From: Voacanga thouarsii
Lineage: Eukaryota > Streptophyta > Magnoliopsida > Gentianales > Apocynaceae
DNA: 64,000 bases
Direction of reading: 5' to 3'
Assembly (NCBI GenBank): GCA_026120185.1
Contig: JANUWF010001937.1
Coordinates: 3,361,001 to 3,425,000, forward strand
Shown here: piece by piece, positions 12,728-22,573 of the stretch
Layout: every line of letters starts with the position of its first letter
Position numbering within the stretch: position 1 is the first letter of the stretch
Translations under genes and position numbers: made by a program
The notes under the pieces: model-generated
What the model was told of the DNA's origin: nothing
The model's input: the letters and a program-made list of their open reading frames with translations, nothing else
Database searches by the model: none

Positions 12728-13072
12728 TGTTATAAAATTTAGGTAGTGTTAGAATAAAATCTACACACTAATAAAACTCTAACTATTCTTTGCACAAGAA
12801 TTTCTCTCTTTCTTTTCTCTCACAATTTTCTCTAATCTTTCTTTCACAAAATAATGGTGTGTTACAAGCTTAGAGAATAGCTCTATTTATAGAGCTCTAA
12901 TTAATGGAATACATCATGGCATACATCATCTTCCACTAATCTTAATTAGTGATGTCTGCACTAAATGGTGGACATCCATAAAAATCTTCTCTAATAATTC
13001 ATATAAATCCATAATTAGTGGAGCCTTCACTAATTAATGGAGCTTCCAATAATTTTATGATATTCATAACCA
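12728..13072 (-). repeat. 3' LTR of Copia-2 (345 bp)
   Basis: The minus strand starts TGGTTATGAATATC, directly after the polypurine tract AAGGGGGA (13073-13080), and ends ATTTTATAACA. The start carries one extra G relative to the other LTR. Confidence 0.9.
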
Positions 13073-15129
13073 TCCCCCTTGGATGTCCATTCATTACATA
13101 AAGAATATGCCTTGTTAAAACCTTACTAGATAAAAACCCAGTGGGAAAAAAATTTTGTGAAGGAAAAATAGTACACTATTCTATATGTCTGTTTATTACT
13201 CCCCCTGATGAGCTGATTCCTTTAAATCTTTAAACCGACACATATCGAATTTATATCTCAACTTCTCAAATGTTGCAGTCGGTAAAGTCTTCGTGAAAAT
13301 ATCTGCGAGGTTGTCACATGACAGAATTTGTAGCACATCAATTTCACATTTCTTCTGGAGTTTGGTGACCTATGTTGTGTTTGACCTCCTTTAATATATC
13401 CTCCTCATAATTGCGCTATGCAAGCTGCATTCTCTTTATAAAGAGGAGTTGGAATATCTCTAATATATGATAATCCACAACTTTCTTGGATATAATGAAT
13501 CATTCTCTACTTGCTTCATGAATAGCTGTAATTTCAGCATAATTTGAAGAAGTAGCTGCTTGGAGATATCGAATGACTTGTTTAATTCCATTCCAATGTC
13601 GTTGTGTTGGTGAAGAACTAAATCTTGCTAATAAATTGACAGCAAAGGTAATATTATGTCATGTATTGTTAGCAAGATACATCAATGCACCAATTGCACT
13701 GAGATATGGTACTTCAGGACCAAGAAGTTCTTCATCCTCTTCTTGAGGTTGGAAAAGATCTTTATTCACATCTAATGAACGGACAATCATTGGAATACTC
13801 AATGGATGTGCTTTGTCCATGCCAAATCTTTTTAGAACTTTTGTTGTATATAGTGAATAAATGTTCTATTTTCCAAATGTTTAATTTGTAAACCAAAGCA
13901 AAGTGTAATTTTACGACCATCCTTGATGTCGAATAATCAATTGTTTCTTGGAGCTCTTTCGGAGTTCCAATAAGATTAATATCATCAACATATATAGCTA
14001 ATATCACAAATTTAGAACCAGATTTCTTAATAAAAACACATGGACATACTTGGTCATTTTTAAATCCCGCTTTCAATAAATATTCATTAAGACGTGTGAA
14101 CCACATGCGCCCACATTGCTTCAGGCCATATAATGATTTTTGCTACTTGATGGAGTAATTTTCACGACGATAATGTTTATATGCTTCAGGCATATGAAAT
14201 CCTTCGGGGATTTTCATGTAAATATCATTTTCTAAATTTCCATACAATTAAGCAGTGACAACATCTAATAGACGCATATCTATCTTTTCATGTACTGCCA
14301 AACTGATAAGATATCGGAGTGTAATAGTATGAACAACAGGAGAATAAGTGTCATTATGATCAATACCTAGTCTTTGTGAAAAACCTTGGGCTACTAACCG
14401 TGCTTTATATCGTACGATTTCATTCTTTTCATTGCGCTTTCGTATAAATATCCATTTGTAGCCAATAGGTTTTACACCTTCTGGTATTCGGACTGTAGGT
14501 CCGAAGACATCACGTTTTGTCAGTGCATTTAACTCCGATTGAATCGCATCTTTCCATTGCAGCCAATCTTTTCTATGCCGACATTCATCAACTGATATTG
14601 GTTCAGGATCATCATTATCCTGTGTAACATCAAGAGATATATTGTCTGCAAATATATTATCAATAACAGTTTCTATCCGATTCCAACTTCTACCGGAAGT
14701 GGTATAATTGATAGAAATTTCAGTATTACTTTCATCAACTTCTAGTTCTTTGTCATCAATATGAACATTTGGAACATTTAATCCTCTTTTCTTTCGAGGA
14801 TTTTTATCTTTAGAACCAAGAGGCTGGCCACTCTTCTGGCGTGTTTTTGGCTTAGCAGCTATAGGTATAATCTTTTGTTCTGCTGGAACTTCAAGTTGAA
14901 TAGGAGTATCTATAGCTGGAATATGCGATTTTGTTACTCTTCTAGAGTCAACATAAGCATTTGGCATTTGATTTGCAATGCTTTACAAATGCATTATACT
15001 ATTGAACTTCAAGTTCACACACGCTTGTATGCGGATCAAGATAATTTATGATGTTGTCCAATCAAGATCTTTCTTATACTGTTTCTGTTCTCCCCCTAAT
15101 TTAGGGAATAATGATTTCATAAGAGAATA
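13073..15129 (-). pseudogene. Copia-2 pol relic: integrase C-terminus, reverse transcriptase, RNase H
   Basis: The minus-strand reading begins at the integrase C-terminal motif FPKLGGE near 15100. It continues through the linker RRVTKSHIPA (about 14950), RT motifs YKWIFIRKRN and YKARLVAQGFSQ (about 14440-14370), the LYGLKQ block near 14130 and the catalytic YVDD (about 13985), and reaches the RNase H end DIFTKTLP (about 13290) before the polypurine tract. Several nonsense codons and small shifts break it. The integrase catalytic core and protease are absent, replaced upstream by the RWP-RK gene block. The product would be cytoplasmic replication enzymes. This copy cannot make them. Confidence 0.85.
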
Positions 15130-15189
15130 ATGAAAAAGAAAAGGAAATGTAAGAACATGATGACAAGTAGGAAATGCCAAGACATTTAT

Positions 15190-15197
15190 TATAAAAA
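15190..15197 (+). promoter_or_regulatory. Candidate TATA box of the RKD-type gene
   Basis: TATAAAAA lies about 200 bp before the first ATG (15394), followed by a pyrimidine-rich stretch (15201-15300) typical of plant 5' leaders. It lies inside the captured block, so a minimal host promoter may have come with the gene. Assignment is by position and motif only. Confidence 0.4.
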
Positions 15198-15393
15198 TTT
15201 CCTTTTTTTTTTCACTCTTCTCGGTACCGACTTTTCCTCTTCCTCTCTTGTCTTTTCTTCTCTTCCGACCTTCTACCTACCATCTACCTCTTCTTCTTCC
15301 TCATACAGATATATATATATATATATATGTATCGATATATATCTCAATTATCAATCATTAGTAAACATAAAAAACAAAAACCACAAAGCAGAT

Positions 15394-16796
15394 ATGGAGA
15401 CTCGTAATTCATTTGAGACATGGTCAAATTTTGACTTGGTTTTTGCAGTAGATTTTGATGTATTTTCCTTTCCAAGCCAACCGCTTCCTTCTAATTCTAA
15501 CGCAGAAGATTTTAATATGTTGTCCTTTTCAAGCTAACCGCTTCCTCCTAATTCTAACGCAGAAGATTTTAGTATGTTATCCTTTCCAAGCCAACCGCTT
15601 CCTCCTAATTTCAGGTGAGATACCTTTAAGGGCTTCCCCTTTTTTTTAGTGTGCTTGATAATGAAATTAAACTATCTTTTGGTTTGTTTTGATGTAAATT
15701 AGTGAACATACTGCTTGGGACCAATTTGATCTGCCCATGCAAGAGACTGCTTTTGATGTTGTTCCTCTTGATGCTATTCCTCTAAATGAGGATATGCTTG
15801 TGAATGATCCTTTCTACTCCTTAATGAATTTTGAACAAAGCCAAAATATGATTCCAGGTTATCATATATTCAAACATGAATTTTGAATGGTATTATCTTT
15901 ACTAATATTGTTTTTCTTTTTCTAGGAGAAATAATGAGTGGTATTGGTAATGAAGTCGGAGTGAGGACCCATGACATGTATAGTATCGAAGTTCAAGATA
16001 TTATTTCAGACAAAATTCCTATAGAGAATAAAAGGATTCAGAGGCAGAGAGAGAAGAAGGGCAATAACTCCCGGACACTATCAAGAGAAACCATTTCACA
16101 ATACTTTTACCTGCCAATCAAAAGCGTGGCCAAAGAACTGAATATTGGCATAACCCGTCTTAAGAAAAGATGTAGGGAGTTAGGAATTCGTCGATGGCCT
16201 CAAAGGAAGTTGATGAGCTTGGAGACCCTAATCCAAAATGTTCAGGTTCTCTCTCACACACACTTATAATTTGCAAGTATTAAACTATGAAAGATTTATA
16301 AGTAAATAACCGATTATATCACTTCGATTTACAGGAGATGCAAAATAAAGAAGAAGGCGGACATATGGCTGAGAAGAAGTTGAAAGAAGCCATTGAGATA
16401 TTGGAATGTGAAAAGCAGTTGGTGGAAGAAAGTCCTGATACGCAGTTAGAGGACCAAACACAGAATTGGAGACAAGCATGCTTCAAGGCCAAATATAATG
16501 AGAAACTTAAGTATAATAAACTTAAGGGGATCATAAAATCCCAAGACTCATTGCGCAGTAACTTCACGGCTAATTCTGCTGCTAGTCTAGATGCTGACTC
16601 AAATGGGAAAGAAAAGGAGGAGGATGCCGAAGAAGAGAAGCTTAAGTCCATAATTGTTAATTGTTTGTCTTCCTCTAATGTAAACATGGAAACAGAACAA
16701 CTACAAACATTCACCCGAGATTTATCAGCTCTATTGAAAAAGAGCAACTACAAGCATACATCCTCAAGTTCACGTGAACACCAATGGGACGAATGA
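15394..16796 (+). CDS. RKD: RKD-type RWP-RK transcription factor gene, four exons, premature stop in exon 1
   Basis: Exons by GT-AG junctions and consistent phase: 15394-15614, 15703-15857, 15926-16245, 16335-16796 (stop TGA). Exon 3 encodes the RWP-RK DNA-binding domain, with motifs YFYLPI, LKKRCRELGI and the signature RRWPQRK. Exon 4 encodes a charged, coiled-coil-like tail (EKKLKEAIEILECEKQ). RKD proteins are nuclear plant regulators of egg-cell and early embryo identity, and in Citrus an RKD gene is linked to nucellar embryony (family knowledge). All downstream junctions keep frame. The only break seen is TAA at 15535-15537 inside a 57-bp repeat unit, where the other two units read CAA. 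An in-frame ATG at 15574 could still yield about 325 residues with the whole RWP-RK domain. The gene lies antisense inside Copia-2, with gag and pol remnants immediately on either side. AATAAA follows at 16801. Expression is unknown. Confidence 0.88.
15460..15614 (+). repeat. 57-bp coding tandem repeat in RKD exon 1 (2.7 copies)
   Basis: Units at 15460-15516, 15517-15573 and a partial 15574-15614. The repeat encodes a serine/proline/glutamine-rich motif (FPSQPLP). Unit length is a multiple of three, so frame is kept. Unit 2 has CAA changed to TAA. Unit 3 ends at the exon 1 splice donor (CAG|GTGAGA). Confidence 0.9.
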
Positions 16797-16929
16797 AGGA
16801 AATAAAAGTGACTTGTGATTTTTTTTTTCTGAACTGTTAGTAGTAATGTAGTATATTGACATCTGAATGTAATATCTCAACAATTTGATGCGTATTATTA
16901 CTAGAAATATCTTTTTATTACTGGACATA

Positions 16930-17467
16930 TCATTTTCCCTTATTATCTTTTCTATTCCACTTCAGGTGGTCAGTATTTCTCTGTGATAAGGGAAATATCG
17001 AGTGTGTCCATGACCATAACTACAGTCACTGCCACAACTACGACTAGAACGATGGCCTCTGCTGGAGCCAACAACATTCACTTCTGAGAGTGCTGTTGAG
17101 CCAGTTCATTTAGCTTCATGATTGCTCAATAATAACTCATGTTAAATTTGTACACTTTGGATACTCTTTTTCTCGATATTGTTGCTGCAGGACAATATTC
17201 GAGGCATGAAAAGTGGAGAATGTCTTCTCCAATATATCTTCATCAATAACTTTTTCTCCGCATAATTTTAACTGAGATGTAATTTTTTTTATACATTACG
17301 GAGTTCACGGTTTTAAAATCTTGCAGCTTCAGGTGCAATCATTCATACCGTGCAGTTGATAGTACGACCATCTTCAGGTGGTCAAAATTTTCTTTTCCGC
17401 ATTTAGATGCATTTTTGTATCGAGAACCGATCAGAAATATCAAGGGCTATAAATTTGAGTTTAGCCA
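16930..17467 (-). pseudogene. Copia-2 gag relic
   Basis: The minus-strand start ATG at 17467 begins MAKLKFIALDIS, the usual N-terminus of this Copia gag class. An internal deletion then joins to DHLKMVVL and LHLKLQDFK (about 17390-17300), followed by FSTFHASNIVLQQQYREKEY (about 17230-17170) and an arginine/glycine/histidine-rich tail to about 16930. Stops and frame changes are present. The zinc knuckle expected next is missing because the RWP-RK block begins there. Confidence 0.8.
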
Positions 17468-17518
17468 TAGAGATTAATAAATGCGTACCTGCCATCTGGC
17501 TTTAATAACGGCAGAGAC

Positions 17519-17530
17519 TCGTGCTGATAA
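17519..17530 (-). other. Candidate primer-binding site of Copia-2
   Basis: The minus strand reads TATCAGCACGAG two bases inside the 5' LTR, the position of a tRNA primer site. I did not match the tRNA with certainty. Confidence 0.6.
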
Positions 17531-17532
17531 CG

Positions 17533-17898
17533 TGTTATAAAATTTGGGTAGTGTTAGAATAAAATCTACACACTACACACTAATAAAACTCTAACTATTC
17601 TTTGCACAAGAATTTCTCTCTTTCTTTTCTCTCACAATTTTCTCTAATCTTTCTTTCACTAATATTTCTTTCACAAAATAATGGTGTGTTACAAGCTTAG
17701 AGAATAGCTCTATTTATAGAGCTTTAATTAATGGAATACATCATGGCATACATCATCTTCCACTAATCTCAATTAGTGGTGTCTCCACTAAATGGTGGAC
17801 ATCCATAAAAATATTCTCTAATAATTCATATAAATCCATAATTAGTGGAGCCTTCACTAATTAATGGAGCTTCCAATAATTTTAAGATATTCATAACA
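17533..17898 (-). repeat. 5' LTR of Copia-2 (366 bp)
   Basis: Starts TGTTATGAATATC at 17898 and ends TTTTATAACA at 17533. It differs from the 3' LTR by about eight substitutions and two short duplications (ACACACT near 17565 and a TTTCACTAATA block near 17653). Confidence 0.9.
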
Positions 17899-17903
17899 AA
17901 ATC

Positions 17904-18636
17904 ATGATATATTAGAAAAACTTTCACGTCCATTCTTCCATCAAAGAACTTGGTGGTAGGAATTCCTAACTTTCACTAGTAGATCATGACTTTCTTCGGC
18001 AAGGCATCATCGCTCGGGAACACAAGGCATGATACTAACCGTCATAGCACAAACTCATGGGACTGATAACACTCATGAACAACTAATTAGATATCCCTTG
18101 AATCAACGCTAAGGAGCATCTAAACATTGAAAACAAAGACATCGCCATTCCAATGGTTACTCACTCCTACTAGTTTTTGTCTGCTGCCATACCTCACAAT
18201 TTGGGGCTCCTTGACGGTGTTATCTAGAATACCAAAATCAAAACTCAAATCCAAATGGTAAACAAAATGCATGGCTCACGATCAAAATTAAACACATCAC
18301 TAATAGCGTTACCAAAGGATAAATGATTGCATATATGCCTTGGTTTCTTTTCCCACTTCATGCTGGATAAATATGCTTTACTAGTAGCAGTAATAGTTCA
18401 ATTGATTTAAAATTGTTCTCCTTTGGGCGACTCTGAAAACCTTGGTCATACTAAGTTGTACTTGAAAGTCACAAGAACAACCTTCTGTCAGAATTTTTGG
18501 TGAACTAACCTGCATTAGTGTGATTCAAAATGGAAAGAAACAGTAAGGAGAATTACAAAAGAATGCAGATTGAACAGAAACAGAGAAAAACATGAATTAG
18601 AAATTTGGAATCTCACAGGATGTAGTTTTGACATGC
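17904..18636. other. Intergenic sequence downstream of the NLR relic, nothing recognised
   Basis: Right flank of Copia-2 and 3' flank of the NLR pseudogene. No open frame or repeat could be assigned. Part may be old NLR 3' untranslated sequence, since the NLR stop lies at 18637-18639. Confidence 0.45.
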
Positions 18637-19289
18637 TTAAGATTGAATCTGCTCGTAGTTTATGGTAATTTGAGGAATGCGATAAATCTTTGGCCACTCA
18701 GAGTCATGACCACCATGTGGAGTGCATCTCTCCTCTAGCAGAGGACAACTGATAATCCACAATGCATGTAACTTGTTGAGGCATCTCATGGCTCCCATGG
18801 AGGGCAAGTATTGAAGCTGCTTACAGAAATAAACCTTTAGTTCTTCAAGAGAAACAAAGTTCCCAAACCAATCAGGTAATGCTTCAATTCCGAAATAGCA
18901 TAATTCCAATCCGGTTAGAGCAGTAAGGCTTTGGAGTTGATCTGGAAGAAAGTCTGAATTTAGCCAGCCATATAATCACAGTAGGAAAATGAACGATGAA
19001 GACAATGCTGACCAATCAAGCTCCGATGGATCTAATAAAGGGCCAATGGTCAATTCTGTTAAGCTGCTGTACCAACCAAATCCTTCGGGCACAGTGATCA
19101 ATTTAGGACACTCATATAACCATAAGGACAAGAGAGAAGGTACTCACTGCAAATCAATCGGAAAAGAGACCAGATTGCTGCAATGGGACAAATTCACATA
19201 TCGAAGAGATTTACAGGACTCCACCAACTCAGCCGGTAGGCCGGCAAGGCCATCACAATCACTAATATCCAACTTCCGAAGGGACATCA
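18637..19289 (-). pseudogene. NLR resistance-gene relic, C-terminal leucine-rich repeats
   Basis: Minus-strand reading of LRRs such as LRKLDISDCDGLAGLPAEL (about 19280-19225) and IEALPDWFGNFVSLEELKVY (about 18885-18825). It ends with CPLLEERC, SEWPKI and the stop at 18637. This is the usual C-terminus of RGA-type CC-NB-ARC-LRR proteins. The middle part (about 18910-19140) contains stops and frame changes. It is the continuation of the segment at 27909-30379, separated from it by the Gypsy-2 insertion. Reading across the insertion after removing one target copy keeps the LRR frame. Confidence 0.88.
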
Positions 19290-21064
19290 TGTGAGCCCAT
19301 GGTCCAGAGGCTCTACTGGGCCTTTCATTTTTTTTTTTTTTTGTGTTAATTAGCAATGGGCTCAGCCCTTATAGTTAGGGACTTAATTAATGGGGGAAAA
19401 TTAGGAGGACTTGATAGCAATTTTTAATTCTCTCGATCGATTAAACGTTCGCCGTAACGTGATTCTGATATTCATCGTTGTTCATCTGTCAGAGACAGTT
19501 TAGAGAGGGGAGAAAGGCCAAGAGGAGGAGGCAAAGGAAGGGGAAGAGCTCGAGGCTTCGAATTTAGGTAATCCACGTTCCCCTTAAGCTTTTATTGAGG
19601 TTTAATTGATGTCTAGGGTTCTTGATTTTACTATTCTGATTTGGGAGGAAATGGGGTGAATGATGTTCCGATGGGGATTGATTGGGATTGTAGGTGTGGA
19701 AGAGGTTGGTGGTGATAAGGGTGATCTGTGAGTAGGATTCCGGGTAAGGATTCTGACTTAATTGTGTTTTGATTTTCAACTGATGGTTTGACTTTATGAT
19801 CTTCTGTTTTTCAATCTAAAAATTATGTCGGTACTCAATTGGATTGAGCATGGGAATAATTTGTTGTGATGTATGAGTTGTTATGATCAAGTAAGACTAT
19901 ATGATATGTACTTTACTGTTCTTCTTCTGTACTGAATTTTGGTTGCTAAAATTCTGTTCTGTTCTGTCATCTATTTGGGGTTTGGTCTTGGTAGGGATGA
20001 TCCCTTATGTTCTGTGTACTGGCCCTAGGCTTGGGGGATATAATACCTTGCCCAATTCTGTGTACTGGCCCTCCTCCTAACGGGATAAAATAGTTAGGAG
20101 ATTGATATCAGTTAGCCAAAGCTTCTCCCCAAACACGTGTCATGAATTCTGGGTCTGTTCAATTGATTTGAAAAGTTGGAAATGGTGTAGTGAACTGTTA
20201 TGGAAAAATGGTAGGGTAATGGTTGTGTTGTTCATTATTGGAGTGGTTGTGGATGTTGAGCCTTGTTCTGTTTCTTTGTGCATTTTGGCCTCTAATTCGT
20301 TCTGGTTTTATGTCATTTCTTTGGTCTCTGCTTTTCGTGCATTGTGCTTTGTTTTTTTTTTTGGGCAGATTTAGTTTGAACATGCGCCTGTTATTCAGTC
20401 CAACAGGTGCCGGTTGACATAGCTAAACAAGCACCGGTTCATCTCAGAATCGGACCCCTTCCATTTTAGTAACAACAGGCGCTGTTTACTCTTCCTGACG
20501 GGTGCTGGTTAACTTTCTAATTCTGAATCTCTTCAGTTTGACCAAAGTTACCCTTGTTTGTTGTAATATTCCTTAGTGTGTGCTATAAGTGAGAAATATT
20601 TGAGCCTGAACCACAACCATATGTTACCCTAACTAAGTCCACTGCTACCACTGTTTTAAAGTTCGATGATTTGCGAAACTATATCTATGTAACTTGCTCA
20701 ATCCTGGTTAAGTCATGATTCTTACTGAGCTAGTGAGCTCACACCTTACTTATCATTTCGGATTCTCAGTTGAACGAGAAAGAATTAGACGGGAGGTTCG
20801 AGGAGGACCTAGAGTGACTAATTTGACGAGTTCATGTAACGTTCTCATTTATGGTCTACTTTATGAGATTGGAGTTTTAGTACGTTTGAAGTTATTCCAA
20901 GAGATTAGTTAAATCGTTTTGCATTGTAACAGAATAATTATGTGTTTTGGCAATTTCAGTTGTGACAGTTGAGTCTATTTTTTTGGTAATGTCTGTTCTG
21001 GTTCCGGGTTCGGTATCTCATTTCGGGATGCTGCCATGTCATCTCCCGGGTCCGGGGTGTGACA
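19290..21064 (+). repeat. 5' LTR of Gypsy-2
   Basis: Starts TGTGAGCCCATGG and ends GGGGTGTGACA. A poly-T run near 19328 differs in length from the other copy. Contains the usual promoter of the element by position. No further elements were resolved. Confidence 0.95.
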
Positions 21065-21069
21065 TTTAG

Positions 21070-21082
21070 TGGTATCAGAACC
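21070..21082 (+). other. Primer-binding site of Gypsy-2
   Basis: TGGTATCAGAACC lies five bases after the LTR. It resembles the initiator-methionine tRNA complementary motif TGGTATCAGAGCC with one G-to-A change. Confidence 0.85.
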
Positions 21083-21250
21083 ATAGGTTATGACATCTCT
21101 AGGCTTCTGAAAATTTCTTAAGTTGACGTGTGAGGGGGTTGATGGTTTAAGTATTGCCTAGGTTTCGAGACTGTTGTTTATTAAGCTTTTGGTTGTTTCT
21201 TTCTTGTTTGATTTCTTTTATTTAGTTCTTGGTTGATTACGATATTCAAG

Positions 21251-22573
21251 ATAGCACGGGGAGCTAGGAGAGCAACACAGGAGGGTGCAGGAGACAGTGA
21301 CCGAGACAGGGTTGCCACCAGGGCACGAGGCCAGTCTAGTAGAGCAGCACAGGGCTCAGGTTCGTTAGCTACGGTATCTGCACCGCGACGGGCTGATGGG
21401 GTACCATTTGGGGGAGTCCATTTTCTTCCACCGCTACCGTATATGCCACCGCCGCCTGCCTCAGTACCACCACCAGTTTCGATGCTGGCAGGAGTGCCTG
21501 CTTTTGTTCCTTCAGCTATGCCGGGACCTAGCACACCGATAGATATATCTGCAGCATGGGCTATGATGGCTCAGTTAATTTAGAGCCAACAGTCTCTACA
21601 GCAGGAGCAGTTACGGTTACAGGCAGAGCAACAGAGCAGACAACAGAGGAATGACTCGGGGGCTCGGTCCTTGTTCAAATGGATGAAGAGAATGGGGCTT
21701 CCGACATTTGATGGCATGGGCGGGCCAGATAGAGCTGAGGTATGGTTGGAGGAGCTAGAGCCTTATTTTGAGACTTTGGAGGTGCCAGAGGAAGTCAAAC
21801 TTAAGGTGGCTATTCCCTTTTCAGTGGGGGAAGCCCTGAATTGGTGGAAAGGAGTTAAGCCAATTTACTACCAAAGAGAGGAGCCCTTCACGTGGGGGAA
21901 GTTTAAGAAAATTTTCCTGAATCAGTATTTTCCAGACACATTTCGGATGGAGAAAGAGAATCAGTTCTACGAGCTCGTCCAGACGGAGCAGATAAGTGTC
22001 ACTGACTACGCACTCAGGTTTAATGCTTTGGGGAAGTACGTACAGGTAGTCACCAAAAATGCAGCTTCACGGACTAACAGGTTCGTTCGAGGACTTCAGG
22101 CCAGGATTCGAGAAAGGTTATCTGGTATCAGGCCTACCGACTATCAGGATGCCTATCGGCGAGTCCGGACATTGAGGCGGAGTTTCGGAGGACCGATGTT
22201 GAGAGGGACCGGAAGAGGCCTTGGTCCGTAGTCGATCGGGGCGCGAGTGTTGGATCCGGATATAGCCGAGGGCAAAGTGTTGGGACCGAATTCAGGCAGG
22301 GGCAGAGTTTCAGATGGTTCTAGTCAGGGGTAAGGGCTTAGATCAGCACCTACGGGACAGCCAAATCCCAAGAGGAGAGCTATGGTAGGGTCATCAGCAC
22401 CAGCAGTATCGAGAGGTCGCACCATGAGTGCCTCAGGTTCCATAGCGCCTCAGTTCAACACGCTGTGGAATGCTTGCACCAACTGTGGTAGGAGACACCC
22501 AGGAGAATGTAGGTGGGCATTAGGCAGTTGCTTCTGGTGTGGGAAGCAAGGACATAAGGTATATTAGTGCCCA
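21251..22573 (+). pseudogene. Gypsy-2 gag region with two zinc knuckles
   Basis: The frame starts at ATA (21251-21253) where MARGARRA-type gag starts are expected, so the start codon looks lost by G-to-A. A proline/alanine-rich N-terminus precedes the retrotrans_gag domain, with WLEELEPYFETL and LNWWKGVKP (about 21740-21865), then a basic linker. A cysteine/histidine cluster CTNCGRRHPGEC (about 22470-22505) is followed by a CCHC knuckle beginning CFWCGKQGHK (about 22530). Nonsense codons lie at 21581, 22229, 22331 and 22565, the last inside the second knuckle. All are TAG or TAA in an otherwise uninterrupted frame. The family role is RNA packaging into virus-like particles. Confidence 0.9.

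Larger units (their letters stand above)
12728..17898 (-). mobile_element. Copia-2: Ty1/copia element carrying an antisense RWP-RK gene
   Basis: Matching LTRs lie at 12728-13072 and 17533-17898. They are flanked by AAATA (12723-12727) and AAATC (17899-17903), a one-mismatch candidate target duplication. On the minus strand the order is 5' LTR, PBS, gag relic (17467 to about 16930), then a 1.8 kb foreign block (about 16920-15130) holding an RKD-type gene on the opposite strand, then the integrase C-terminus, RT and RNase H (15129-13073), polypurine tract and 3' LTR. The foreign block replaces the gag zinc knuckle, protease and integrase core, so the element is non-autonomous. By eye the LTRs differ at roughly eight substitutions plus small insertions, so the insertion is fairly recent. 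Confidence 0.85.

Noticed and set aside
16319..16747. Open antisense frame across RKD exon 4
   Set aside because: It is the complement of a recognisable RKD coding exon with correct splice junctions, and its Ser/Phe-rich product is what a reversed acidic coding strand gives.
16959..17384. Repeated CTTCAGGTGGTCA at 16960-16973 and 17372-17384, considered as a capture-related direct repeat
   Set aside because: Both copies encode the gag-like HLK residues in the Copia reading and neither lies at the RKD block edge on both sides, so chance or gag codon similarity is enough.
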